From the NCBI RefSeq assembly GCF_007655135.1, contig NC_045134.1, positions 8,142,982 to 8,206,981 of the forward strand: DNA of 64,000 nucleotides. Reading direction: 5' to 3'. Shown piece by piece: positions 11,205 to 23,904 of the stretch (the first letter of the stretch is position 1; every line of letters starts with the position of its first letter). The notes beneath the pieces are model-generated. The model was not told the origin of the DNA. It made no database searches and was given only the letters and a program-made list of their open reading frames with translations. This DNA is from Punica granatum. Lineage: Eukaryota; Streptophyta; Magnoliopsida; Myrtales; Lythraceae. The position numbers and the translations under genes are program-made.

Positions 11205-13894
11205 TCATATGTGCTCCAGCACTGAATGAAGCTTCGGCACCTGCCTGCGGAACAATGGTTCGAGCCTAAAAGATGGAACACCGATTTGCCATCTCCTGGC
11301 ATCATACATCTCGTTCCAAGCATGAACAATCTCATCGATTTTGAATCCTGTGCACCAGAAATACCCAACGATTTTCTCAACCATTGTTGATCACCTATAA
11401 AAGACTCTACATGCAAATACAACATATAATCCATAAAGGCATTCTCTTGGAAAACACAGGCATGGTAATCTAACAGGTCTCTTGTCCAAGCTCTACCAGG
11501 TCAGTCTCAACACACTGACATTGGACTAACATGACTGGAAATGAGACTTGGGCCAGGAGATGCAAACTAGGAGAGTTCTACCCAAGATCCATGCTATTGC
11601 CCTTTCCTAGTTAAATATAACTCTCTCACACAAAGTCAATTCAGATAATACTCGTGATGGATCCCGTATTGGCTTATATGATATCCAAAAGAATCGACTG
11701 TAAATTGGTCCCATCTAAATTCTGATGCTAGAGAACAATCACCCCCTTAACCACTTCATCCATGTAAGCCTAAGCAAGTGGGTTCCTTCATGAGACAACA
11801 CAATTCTGACCTAAGCTGAGCAAAGCCATGGCTAGCAGCCTACACATATTAAAATAACAGACAGTAATATGCAAGTTTACCTCCTATAGCAGTTTCATTG
11901 GAGCAATGATTCTTGATCATGACAGCAATATCAGTCTGAGATGCTCCGGCAAGTTCGAACTTCTCAACTGCAACCTCTAAGCACTCCTCCCAAGTTGGGA
12001 GCTCCAATCTATACTCTACAACTGATCTCTCATAAAGCAAAGTGCCCCACAAAAGGTATATCTGAGAGCTCATGTTTGAGGCCTGCTCTGAGGCTTCGTC
12101 TGCAGAGATCTCCTTCAAAAGCCCATCCAATCCCATCTTCTCCAGCTGGGCCTTATACTTCTCTGATTTTGAGAGCCCATTCAAGCGCCTCTCCTCCATC
12201 TCCTCCCACATCTGCATCCCTTTCTCCATGCTATCCTCGGCCTTGTTATACAGCATCAGGACCTCTGAGGCAGGACCATCCTCCAAAGCAGGGCCATCAT
12301 TGAGCTCAACCTTGGTCCCGATCGCGTAGTACCAGCACAACTTTGCCTGCTCGAACTGCTGCTGTCCGAGAGCTAGCAGGCCTTCATAGAAGTCAGGCTT
12401 AATTCTCAAAGCCTCCTCATACCTTGAGCCTGCCTTCACATATTCTTTCAGGGCCCACTCATATGCCGCATGAATCTTTGCCAGGACAGCTTCCCTGGAA
12501 ATATCTTCTGAGAAAAAGACCAGCTTCCTGGCTCGGGACAAGTGGACATTTCCCCAGTTGAATAGAGCCAGAGCGGCCATCTCCTGGAACTTCTCGGAAG
12601 CAATATCAAAGAGTTGCTGAGCATCCTCAGTAGTAACAGTATCCTCCATTGCCTCGGAGTAAAGTTTCATCCCTATCTCGTGAAGATCCAAGTATGAGTC
12701 GGAATCGAACCCAACATGGTTCTTGAACAAACGCGCAAACTGCAGAATCCAGTCCTCTATACAAGTAGAGCCCTCGGCCTTGCCCTTTTCGTCATTCTTT
12801 CCATCTTTCTCCTCCTCCACATCTCCATTCTCGACAGCATCAGCCCCATATTTTCTGTAAAGTTCTTCCTCGCCCTCCAATCCCTCATAAGAAGGTTCCT
12901 GCTCGGGCATAACCTCTGCAATATACAACCTAAGGGACCCATTATGATCACTCATGGCTTCAGCCATTCTAAGCTCATTGGTAGTGGTAATAGTTATCAA
13001 ATCGCCCTCCTGATCCTTGTACTTAACAAGCACACCCTTCAAGTTTGGAAACCTGTCCACCACAATTTCTCGCACCAACCTTATGCTGCAATTTACAGGC
13101 AGCTGGGCCCATCTTATGTCCTCTCCCAAGACCAGCTTCGCCGTCCTTGTAACAACCACATGCTCCTCCTTAACCGACTTGGTTATCTCCTCCTCTTCCT
13201 CAACAGTCTTTAAGATGACTTCCTTAACTTTTACTGCATTCATCTCCTCCTCCAGGACCGCCTTGTCCTCGGCTTTCTTCTCCTCACCCTTTCCGCCGCT
13301 CCTCTTCTTTTTCGACTTCTCCTTCGCCAATTTCCGCACAGGCGGAGTTTCCACACTCTCCAAGACGACCTCTTTGTCCTCGATGACGATACCCCTTTCG
13401 CTCATAGTCCTCTTCACCGAGCCCGCAATCTCTAAAGCGGTCAGATTGTTGGGCTCCATGCTGAGCACATTGTTAACATCCCTCAAGGCCAAATCCAACC
13501 TATTCAGAGCCTCGTAACACTTGGCTCTCTTCAGCAAAGCCTTGCTATATTTCGGTGAAACCTCGAGGGCTAAATTGCACTGGTTGATCGCCCGGGGGTA
13601 CTCCCCGAGACCCAGCTGCATATAGCAAGCGGCCATGTTGCTTCTCAAGTAAGCAACATCGATGTGATTCCTGGGCAAAAGCTTAAGGGCCTTTTCGTAC
13701 TTCAACATGGCGCCCTCATGGTCATGCTTTTGGAAGAGCTTATTACCTTCTTCCTTGAGCTCCTGGGACATGGAGATGAAGACGGCTGTGTCCTCATCGA
13801 AGGCGGCCTTCGAGGGCTTGCTAGCCTTACCGGTGGGGTCGCCGGGCTTCTGAGCTACCACCTGCTGCTTCTTCTTCCCAGAGGGCTTCCCCAT
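11205..13894 (-). CDS. CLMP1: CLMP1/PHOX-type TPR and PB1 domain protein (HSP-interacting protein family)
   Basis: Plant PHOX proteins combine TPR and PB1 domains; Arabidopsis CLMP1 is needed for chloroplast separation and distribution in the cytosol. Exon 1 is 13894-11881 and exon 2 is 11347-11205, joined in phase (G|GA) to give 718 residues, close to CLMP1 length. An N-terminal TPR block lies at about 45-155 ([19 protein letters not shown]). A Lys/Glu-rich linker covers about 180-240. PB1 is at about 250-328 ([13 protein letters not shown]) and more TPR-like helices at about 430-600. The second exon supplies the conserved tail [19 protein letters not shown] and ends in LEHI. Reading through the intron gives a false stop after [11 protein letters not shown]. 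The start [11 protein letters not shown] matches the basic N terminus of the family. It could instead be a close PHOX paralogue. Confidence 0.92.
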
Positions 13895-16800
13895 TGATTC
13901 CTGGACAGAGAACCCAGAAAGCGAGAAGAATCGAACCTCCCGCGGGGCTAAAACACGAACCCCACTTCGTAACTTGACGATTCAATTGAAGCTTTTGAGC
14001 TGTATCTTGCTGCTATCAGGAACCCAATTCACCAAATTGTCTTCAGCATCCCCCCAAAAAAAAGAAAGAAAAAAAAATCCGAACTTTAACACAGATACGA
14101 TAAAAGAATCAGTTCGGAGAAACCAAGATTGAAATCCGAACAAAACCCAGCTTAAAGACGGACGAACAGGACCGTGGGAACCCCTGAATTTTGTAAAAAT
14201 TCGTCAAAATCAGGAATCACATCAAACCCCGGCTTAAAGACAGACGAACAGGACAATGGAAATCCTAAATTTGTTGGTTAATTGCACCTCCCTTCCACTA
14301 TAAACGGGCTTTAATGCAGAATCTCAGGGGCTAATGTCAAATTAAAGAAGAGCATTGACAGCGTTTATGCGTACAGACAACAGTTCTCGAATCACCAGAA
14401 CAGACATTTCCACCTTTCCCCTTTCCCTTTTGCTAATTGGAAAAATAATTGCTTTCCTTCTTTCCTTTTCTCGACGGAAAGAAAATGCAACGCAGTGGAA
14501 AAAGCTCAGGTCAACTTTGGCGGGGGCGCAAAGGCCACCATCTCCCCCCACTTTCAGCTTTGGCGCGTGTCCCCACCTCCCTAATAATCCCTTCACTACC
14601 ACCTGATATCCTATATTCCAAAACCTTCTAGCAAGTTTTTGGGTTTGTCTAATGGATATGTTTTCACGCTAATATATTTAGTACTTTCAATTGAAATATT
14701 TAGTATTTCAATTGAAATATTAGTATTTCTATTGCTCGTAATTAGTAAAAGTATTAAATACTTCAATTCAAATATTTAATATTTCAATTTAGATGTTCAA
14801 TATTCTGTACATTCTATCACAAATAGTAAAAGTACTAAAGATTTAAATTGAAATACTAAACATGTTAGGATTTCCCAAATTTTGAATTGAAATCGTATGC
14901 TACAAGTTACATTTGGAGCATGATTTACCAATTACATTACATCTCATAATTTCACTAATTCCATGTCTCGTGTATTATTCAAAATATGCCTCTCTTAGTA
15001 TTTCTTTTCACCACACTCTCACTATTTAACTTGCCACTTGAAAACTTATCATCATCATTGCCACATTTTTTTTCTCTTAGTGAAGAGTGTACCCTTTAAT
15101 GAGTAATATGAACAGATGAATAGAAGGAAGAGCAAAAATTAAGAGACGATGATGTAATTTATTTAATCATTAAATTAAAAATCACTTCATGAATGAATGA
15201 AAAAATTAATTTAATGAAATAAGTCATAACAAATCATTAGAAAAATTACAGTTTTTTTTTGCTCCATAGCGCGTGGAGGGACGCGTCTGGAGGAGCCGAT
15301 TGCCGGTGCTCAAGATCGCTGGAAAGGTGGAGGAGGGTACCAAACCGACTTCTGGCTGAACTTGCTGTATTTTATATTTTATTTATTGCAATTTATATTA
15401 TTTTGTTTTATGTGGTCAGTGATATGGTGCATGTATGATTAGGAAATATCAAATTAAGTATTTTACCAAAATATAAAAAATATTAAATTACGGGCTATTA
15501 TTGGCAGTGGGAAATTAGAGTAATCCGATCAAAAACTTCCAAGTACATGTATGTCATATTCCTGCAATAGAATGTTCCAACTTTGCTGTCCGGATTCTTT
15601 GGTCCTTTTGTCCTTTAGAAGGTGAAAAATGATGAACAACCTATCCTTTTTCGACTTTTTATCGAATAATTGATTATCGCACGTTTAAAAATAGTTGTAT
15701 CGATAATAATCGCACCTTCTTACGCCACAATTTTACCATAGAAATAATAATTTTTACAACTGTATGTGTTAATATTCATTTCAATACTCACCTGGCCTCG
15801 AATAGTTTTGTACATAAAACTGTTCAGCATATGGTTGTTATGAAAAATGTACATCATACATTTGATGTCCTAGTATTTAAGATTTGTGAATATAATTAAA
15901 TCTTGGCAGTGATATGGAAGTGAAAAATCGCGAGAAAAGTCCTTTCTATAAAGCAGATATACGGAGAGTCTGCTTGATATTATTAGGTTATTTGACCTTG
16001 GCCTTGCTATGATTTCCGATATCTCGATCCGGTTGACCGGAGCTCGAACCGTAGCCCGGTTAAGGACCATATGCATAAAGGTCCAAGCAATGAGACCCAG
16101 CTAACCAAGTTATGATTCACCTTATCAAATGCGTGCACTTATGATTGGTTTCTCTTAGGTGGACCACTGGATTAGCTGTAAGTGGGGGATTATGTTTCCG
16201 CAAACAGCCAATCTTCCTCTCTTTAATACCACCTTTATTTTCTATCATAACTAATTTAATTCAGTAATATTTACTCTTATTAATATTTCCCACAATATGG
16301 CTGAAAGCAACCCTTCAACGACAACGTTTATCTTCACATGACAATCTCTTCTACCCCGATCAATGACCGATCTCAGTATTAGCAATGATCTGTCTATGGC
16401 CATTTGAATTCAAAAAGACAGCCACAAAAAAAATGAAAAAAAAAAGAAATTCTTTTAGTCATAATGGAGGTCCATAAAGTTAATACAAGAATAAAAAATA
16501 AAATGAAATAAAGCAATACATAAGTTTTGATAATGAGGGTCGAATCGGTTTATTCAAAGCTAACACCTTGTGTTATCACATCAAGATCCCGGAAAATTAT
16601 GAATTTCCTGCCTTGCCTTGCGTACGGTCAAATCAACTTAAGTAGGAGAAGAAAATAGACTTGACCCAGTTAAATCCTCATTCATATTCGATTTTCCAGT
16701 CATCCTTCGATGAAAAAAGTATGGGATCTTGCCAAAATCCGATCACTCGAGAATAGGACCATGTCCATCAATAAAAATAAAAGCATATTCCATGTCATTT

Positions 16801-17000
16801 TCATTCCTTTCCTCGGCCGGTTGAAGTGTAGTTCGTGTCAAAAGTCGAAAGTTCTTGCCCCGTATAAAACAATGGGACTTCATATAGTAATCTTACACGA
16901 AGGCATAGACTGCTTTCGCAGAAAGTTTGGTCCATAGCTCCATGTGCTGAAGTCCTTAGATGAGATGGGATCGACGAATCCGTCTCAACATCCAATGTGG
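13895..17000. other. Intergenic, promoter side of the CLMP1-like gene
   Basis: About 13895-14600 is the likely 5' UTR and promoter of the CLMP1-like gene. It includes a GC-rich patch with TTGGCGGGGGCGC near 14517. From 14660 to 14875 there are short inverted motifs built from AGTATTTCAATTGAAATAC. The rest is AT-rich with no supported gene. The ORFs near 16.7-17.0 kb show no family similarity. Confidence 0.5.
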
Positions 17001-17021
17001 ATCATTGCATCAAGAAGAGTA

Positions 17022-17146
17022 CTTCCGAGGGACCACTTAGTCCTGCACTTGCAGCCACAAAGACAAGAATCCTCGAAGGCCTTCGGACGTAGATTGGGCA
17101 ATGTCCCTCGAGACGCCACAAACTTGAGATCCCATCAGTCCGAAGA
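17022..17146 (-). pseudogene. Broken duplicate of the MICU last exon
   Basis: On the + strand text, 17027-17115 aligns with 18906-18989 inside the MICU last exon. Shared blocks include GACCACTTA, AGGCCTT/AAGGCCTT and GCAATGTCCCTC. 17114-17146 then aligns with 19090-19122 (ACGCCACAAAC.TGAGAT.CCATC). About 100 bases encoding the third EF hand are missing between the two blocks, and no reading frame survives. It lies in the same orientation about 1.9 kb beyond the intact exon. It is best read as a relic of a local duplication. Confidence 0.65.
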
Positions 17147-17149
17147 AAG

Positions 17150-18879
17150 CTTGTGATGCTGTACAAACACAAACTAACTTGGAACCGTTCGTATTTGTTT
17201 ACGAGAAACAACACGAATCCTGCAGATTAGAGGTAGTCAATCGAGAACTGAGTGAAAGTAACGCATTGGAACTAAATAGCAGAAGCCGGTTGAGAGGCGT
17301 GTTGACACCATTCTCATCATCTTCTCATTTATATCGTGTATCATACAACGGCAACAACGAACTGGGAGTGGTCATGCAGAAATGACACGCCATACACGAC
17401 TCTTCGCTGTACCGTATAATATTAATTCCAAGCACTGCCAGTTTCCTCCCTTGCTTCAATTCTTAGCAGCAAGCCACTGTGAAATGACTCCAACGAACTT
17501 TAAGCGTTTCATTTTCATTCAGCTCGTCTGTAGGGCCTCATACATACAAGAAGTCCACGTCAAGAGCCTACGGGAGAGTTATTGTCATCCGAGAGAACTA
17601 TGAGTTAGTTCCATTGGGTTCAAGGACGGAGATCGTTCTTGCTCGGAGGACCTCGAACATAACTTGTTCAGCGTGCTCTAACTTGGTGGCAGATGACGTT
17701 CTGCTTAGCCTTGAATAACATTGGTCCGACTAACTGGCCTCATCTGGGTCAAGGGACAGGATCATGGGTATGACTCAAGCGAGACATTTGCGAACGTTTT
17801 CTGCACAGCAGATTGACTGGAGATAATGATGTGTAGTTCGTTGAAACGGCGTATAAAGCCACAATACGGTCAATTTTATAACCAACAGACCTCCATGACC
17901 ATGGAAGCTTGAATAGGAACATGGAGCCTCCTGTTCCAGAATACATTATTCTTCGGAGGACCATGACGGACAAAAAAAGTTTCCTCCAACCAAACTTTAA
18001 ACAAATGCTTTCTTGCTCGCCTCAATCAGCAAGTTGTCTGGAAACTGATACCAAGTTTTCAATTACAACAGTCCTAATCCATCCATCCACAAAATCAATA
18101 TATCAGAAAACTGCAGCTACCGGAATACGATTCCATAAGAATTCCTTAGAATAAACCCTAAGGAAGCAAGACAGAAAGTTGAGTTTCCACTAAGTTATAT
18201 GAACATAAGCACTCCAGCTTCGGGTTTTCACATGCCACGCACGTCTCCTATAAGGATTCATTCACTATCTGTAATCTTTATGACTAGTTCAATCATTCTT
18301 TTCAAGTTCATTGTGAAAATAGCTACAACCAGATTCATCAGATTGTGTGTTAAAAACTGCAGTGGCTCTATTTTATTCACTTTTATTTAAGATGAAACAT
18401 CCACCAAATAAGTCGTAGTTTCTCTTGGACCGTCAAGAAAAAGTCGTATTTTCATAGAGAGTTGATGTTTCTTAAGAACAAAATAAACCATGATTATATA
18501 CAGAGGCATGATCCCAAAGGCTTAATATTGTCTTGCTTGCTGTATTCTTTCTGAGATAAGGCCACAACTCCAAGAACCTGTTCTCCTTAGTTCATGCCTT
18601 CATGACCGTCACCTTCAACTCACGAACTCCGGTTGTTAGGGACAACTAGCTGAGATTCCAGAAGTTAACTCTTCTGATGGTGCAGTTAGAATTTGCTGCA
18701 GCCGGACTCCGTGCACAGTCTACGAACATAGACCCCTCTCATCACCCACCTCACAACACTTTGATCTATAATTCTGTTGTCTACTTTACTACGTTCAGCA
18801 TGGTACAAATATGATAGACTTTGTCCTAAAAGAAAGGGGAGTAGTAAATTCCTCCCCGATCCAAATGCAGGTCATCTGA
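17150..18879. other. 3' flank of the MICU gene
   Basis: Moderate GC content and no long conserved reading frame. It contains probable 3' UTR near 18.5-18.9 kb. It could hold further diverged pieces of the duplicated MICU copy, but I cannot align any with confidence. Confidence 0.4.
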
Positions 18880-21800
18880 TCAGACTCGCCGAAGTATACT
18901 CTCAAGAGACCACTTATTCCCGCAGCAATGGCAACATGACAAGTACCCCATCAGGCCTTTGCCCACAGGCTGAGCAATGTCCCTCTCCCGTCTGTGGAGA
19001 ACCCTCACAAACTCGTCTGCACTTAAGCTCCCATCACGATTATTGTCGAACACGTGGAAAATGACCTCAGTGACATTGTCAGTAAGCAACACGCCACAAA
19101 CCTGAGATGCCATCGGTCGATGAAACTATTAAGCACATTATCGCATACAATGGAAACATGAGCAGCAGGAGTCTAAAGGCAGGCACCTAAGGCATACTAA
19201 TACTAATCTCAATTTTTTCTCAAAATTATGAAGGCAATTACATGCCTAAATTTAAATTATGTGGCATGCACGTACGCTCTGTTGTATGTCAAGCTTCATA
19301 ACCATCGTGCATCATACAATAGAAACACATATTTCAACAAGAACGAATAGCTGGGAAACAAGGTAACTTACATTGTATGCAGCTCGCTGGAAGTCTTTTC
19401 TTGTCAACAAGCCATTTACTTTCCCATAACTGAAAAGGGCCAAAGAAAATGGCTGCAGCTTTTTCCTCAGCTCAGCAAATTTTTTAAATTCCTCCAGAGA
19501 AATGCGCACATCTCTAAGATGCTCCTCATTGTCTAGATCATCGACTCGATCGAGCAAGCGGCTTATATGGCTTATGTCAGCAGAAGCAACCATGGACAAG
19601 GCAAAATCTTTGGCAGATATGGTTCCCCGTGCTTTGAAGTCATAATGAGCAAATTCCAGATTCAGCATCTACAATGCAGAGCAAGATTTCAAAATAGTGG
19701 GAAAATAACAAGCATCATGAGTAGAAAAGAACACATAGGTAATATTCCTCCACTACTCTGATAACTATTATTATCATTAGAGAAAAGATTATGAACTGAT
19801 AATGTAAACGATGATTGCACGCATTGTATACCTATATGCTTCTGGCACCAACATTGCAGCTTTATCCAAATAACAAAGAGAATTGTTTCAATACGCATTA
19901 TGTTAGCGGACAGCCAGCAGCCAAAGCATTTCAGATGAAAAGAATTTTAGGAAGTCCCCTTTTTAACAATTTAATACAAATTGCTTAAATAACCCGTAAT
20001 TAACATCGGTTCAACCTAATTACAACGAGGTTCTTTGGTTAATTTATTCAATCCTTTCTTGCGAAAATAACTTAGAGCTTGTAGTGAAATCCTCGGGACA
20101 AAATTGTGAAGGCTTTGCTTCATCTCATGAACAAATGAAAGCAATATAAATGCACAGATTATTCACAGGCAGGGACTCCAAACATTTCAAAAATCTTTTT
20201 GCTTAAACTATGTGAAGAAGGATCCGAATTTATATGAAACAACACTATGTTAGTCATATACCTCGTCATGCAAATCTCTCATGAACTGCACGAACTTATC
20301 ATGCTGAAGGCCTGACTTCCCACCTTCGCCGAAGAAGTACTCCACCAGACCACCTTCTTCAACAGAGCCACAGAACTTCAAACCTGGACGAATTCCATCC
20401 CTGTTGATGGACCCCTGTTGAGTATGAGCTCGCATCAAAGCCATCACTTTCTTAAATTCTTCCTTGTCAATCTCCCTGTAGTTATGACAAACCCAGTTTA
20501 AGAAACAGAATCATCCAATTGCAGAAAGAATTGTCGCAAAAAAAATAAACAATAAAAAGCTGCAGAATGAATCCTGTTGAATCTCTGTCTCTCTCTCTCT
20601 CTCTCTCACACATACACACACACACACATCCTGTCAGTTTTGATTACAACATTGAAAACTGTAATTTGCAATTAACAGCTTTTTGGAAAATGAATTTTCA
20701 ATATCTAAGATAGAGTCTGACTTAAGTGTATTGTCTAAATTATGTGTTCCACTAACAAATGAGGACAGAATAGAATTTGATCCTTTTTTCCCCGAAAAAG
20801 TAGCCGCTATATTATTCATTTCAATTATCTTAAACTTCTGCAGGTCACAGATCAACCCCTAAATCTAGTTCAAGAAATCAAAATCGTAAATCATGTCGAC
20901 AATCTATAAGGCAAAGTATGTGAATGTACAAACCCATTATTGTTGAGGTCAAACATTTTGAATGCCACCGAAAAGCTTGATTCCGGGATGCTGAGCAGCG
21001 TTACAAAGAATATATACCTGGTGAAATATCAATTCGTAACATTATCACTTGAAGAAGCAAAAACACTGAAGAAAGACATTAATAGAAACACAGATACATA
21101 TTAAACAAAAAAAATTGCCATCCAAGTACGATTTAGAAATCACAGAGAAGTGTTGCTTTAGCAACTCACTCTTTAAATGATATACGCCCATCATTGTTGA
21201 CATCGAAAAGCATAAACAACTTCGAAGGTTCACATCTCAAGTCACCAGGATTCCTCTCCCCAATCAAATAGCCCTCTCGTACAAGGTTCGATTCAGAAGG
21301 CGGGAACACAGGGACAACCGCACGCATCAAATCTGCGGGCTGCATGAGTAACTCTCCTTCCGGGGTTCGAAAGGAGGCAAAGTACTCGAACACCTGCAAG
21401 TAGCAGGGTGAATTATTGTCCAATATAAGACACTCTCTTTTCTGAAAAACTGGATGATGTGCATATATAGCCGTCGAGTAACCGCAAGCATCATGATAAC
21501 CATAGACTTGTGGAGAATACATGTACCGAATGAAGCCATAAATATAGAATCAGCCATCCCTAAGAGCAAGAAGAGTAGTCAAGACCACAAAGCTGAAGAG
21601 TATGACAGTGTATCTGCTTCTCCACATCTCCTCGTTGCCCAACAGTTTTTATGAATTCACATAAAGATGTGGTTTTTGAAATGGGCTTGTTCCCACTAGT
21701 TTAACAACCAAAATCACAAAAAGAGCCCGAGATTTGGTGAATTTTCTCAATATCTCTCCCTCCTGCACTTCACTGATTCCGCTCGGTTCTGACGCTCGAG

Positions 21801-22637
21801 AAATTGCCACCTAATTTGAATATCTAATTCATTCCCTGCCCCCATGGAAATTAACCATTCTATACACCAGATGTGTAAAGAGCCAACGCTCCAACAGACC
21901 AGGCTTATCGAGCACCAAGCTAATTAACATCCAAAACTTCTGATAATACTCCGATTCCGAGATAAAGCAGGTAACATCACAATTCACAATGCTATGAGAA
22001 AGATGAAAATCAAATGCTCAAGGACTTGATAAAACAAAGTGATGAGCTTCAATCTTCTTCGAGAATGGAGTGTATTAGCAAAGCCAAGCCACAGAAAGTC
22101 ACCTTCTCGGGCGGACTACGCAACCTGATCCGTTTCTCATACTTGAAGAAGACCTTCCTCCTAAAGGTTTCTGCAGCATCGAGAAGTTCAGTTACGATCG
22201 ATCAAGAAAACGATCAAAACAAGGACGATGTGAATCAGTACCCAGATACCTCCGACGATGAACTTGGGGCTGTACCCAGGGAGAGCAAACTTGCGGAACT
22301 GGGAGCCCGACCGGCGGCGATCCTCCACCGCGGGGTCAGCCGCCGGCGTCGTCGACCAGTCAGCGAAGGATAGAAACGGCGCAGCGGAGTCGAATTCGGA
22401 ACGCCAGTAGAGCAGACCGAGGCCGGACCCGAGGACAATGCCGGAGATCCACCGCAGCAGAGGCGAAGAAGTACCTCGGTCTTGGCGCCGGTCGCAGGCC
22501 ACGGCGACGGCGTTGAGCGGAGGCAGGGGGAAGGACGAGGAGAGCGCCGGCGGGGCCTGGGTGGACACGTGGCGAAACGGGAACCGTAGGACGAGAGACG
22601 ACGGTTGGGATCGATCGAGGGAGCTGAGAACGCGCAT
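18880..22637 (-). CDS. MICU: Mitochondrial calcium uptake protein, EF-hand regulator of the uniporter
   Basis: Plant MICU gates the mitochondrial calcium uniporter by sensing calcium in the intermembrane space. Seven exons are read on the - strand: 22637-22250, 22170-22103, 21393-21170, 21017-20934, 20475-20262, 19668-19372, 19101-18880. Phases agree and give 498 residues, matching plant MICU length. The N terminus is Arg/Ser-rich like a mitochondrial presequence, followed by a hydrophobic segment at about 60-79 (LLRWISGIVLGSGLGLLYW). The conserved RRKVFFKYEKRIRLRSPPEK stretch lies in exon 2 and at the exon 2/3 join. Three canonical EF loops are visible: 216-227 (DVNNDGRISFKE), 250-261 (DLNNNGEIDKEE) and 444-455 (DNNRDGSLSADE). 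Plant MICU is known to carry a third EF hand. Exon 6 carries the conserved FSYGKVNGLLTRKDFQRAA block. Intron 4 (between exons 4 and 5) contains a CT/CA microsatellite at about 20587-20627. Confidence 0.93.
20585..20628. repeat. (CT)n(CA)n compound microsatellite in a MICU intron
   Basis: A run of CT dinucleotides is followed directly by CACA repeats, inside the intron between MICU exons 4 and 5. Confidence 0.9.
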
Positions 22638-23354
22638 GGCTTTACTTCGCAGATTTGGAAAGAGGATACTGTGTCGATGGCGGATAGGAAGTTAAAACGA
22701 CTTTTCTGGTCGGGGCATCTGACAATCCGAAACGGCGTCGTTAGAATTCATCGGCCTACATGTACGGGTAGAATATCAACGTACGAAATCATGTATAATT
22801 TTCATTTTCAATTACAATTATCATGTATGTAACATCTGCATATCAAAGTACTTCAGGGGAAAAAAAAAAGAAAAGAAAAATCTGCATATCAAAGTAGAGC
22901 ACTTCAAATTCATTAAAAAAGAAAAACAGAAAAATAGAGTTCTGAAAATCAAATTTCAAATTACAGTCATGCATAATCACGTAACGGTAAATAATTGATC
23001 AATAATTATCTATCAACTTATTGTGCATGTATTGTCACTTGAAGCTAGCTGATCACCACGCATTATTCGGCATTTGGCTAATTTTTACGTCATTAAGCAG
23101 CTGTAAGATCCGACTAAGTTCTCTATGCAAATTTCAAAAGGTAGTGCTTGTGCTGAACATGAGATTGCGCAGTTGACCTCAACTGATCCAAACTCCCAAT
23201 ACAATACAAAGTCTTGTATTCATTAAATATATATATATATATGTATATGTATATATGAAGTCTTGATTCCTTCTCAACTAGCCAGCTCTAGCGCCTACAT
23301 CTCCATGTCCCTCCCTAAAACTCAAAAAGAAATAGAAAAGCTCTCGAGCATTAC

Positions 23355-23387
<33 letters not shown>

Positions 23388-23610
23388 TCATCAAAAAGAA
23401 ATATACATTCATGTATAATTTCCCATGACGAGCCCTTTCGATTCAATTCGAATAAGATATCCAATGATAACACCAAAATTTGAATTGGGAGGATGATCAC
23501 CTAAAGGCGCTTGCATATTCACCCCTATTGATCACCAAAAGGCCCCTGCATATTCATCACGAGCTTCCTTCGAGATGCGAATTCCACATATTCATCACGA
23601 GCTACATATC
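22638..23610. other. Promoter side of MICU and intergenic DNA
   Basis: The first hundred bases should hold the MICU 5' UTR and promoter. The rest is AT-rich, with TA microsatellites at about 23228-23257 and 23359-23384. No gene is visible. Confidence 0.5.
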
Positions 23611-23611
23611 C

Positions 23612-23904
23612 CGCCCGTTTGTTTTTACGAATTAATTTTAACTTTACTCTACTTAACTTCGCATATCTTCAATTCAACAATATAATTATTACTTTTCTCT
23701 TTTTCTTCAATTTTCTTAACCATTCAATTCAATTTTTAATACTAAACTCTATCAACTATTCATTACTTTTCCACAATTCAACAACACAATCGTTGCTTTC
23801 CCTCAATTATTAATTACTCACATTTTTTCTCATAATTCAACAACACAATCATTATAAATCAATTAAAATCAAAATTCAACTCTAAAACTAAACGTAAAAT
23901 AATT
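23612..23904. mobile_element. MITE copy, family A
   Basis: The left end, GTTTGTTTTTACGAATTAAT, and the reverse complement of the right end, ACGTTTAGTTTTAGAG, match the two ends of the element at 56816-57136 in opposite orientation. The interior contains repeated CAATTCAACAACACAATC-like pieces. It has no coding capacity, so it is a non-autonomous element. I could not define a target duplication. Confidence 0.5.

Noticed and set aside
11849..11880. Continuation of the CLMP1-like frame to a stop at 11849
   Set aside because: A GT donor at 11880 and a matching acceptor at 11348 restore the conserved family tail, so this is intron sequence.
11941..13517. Several + strand ORFs of 85-166 residues
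   Set aside because: They lie antisense to the CLMP1-like coding exon, have no family similarity, and are explained by the GC-rich coding sequence on the other strand.
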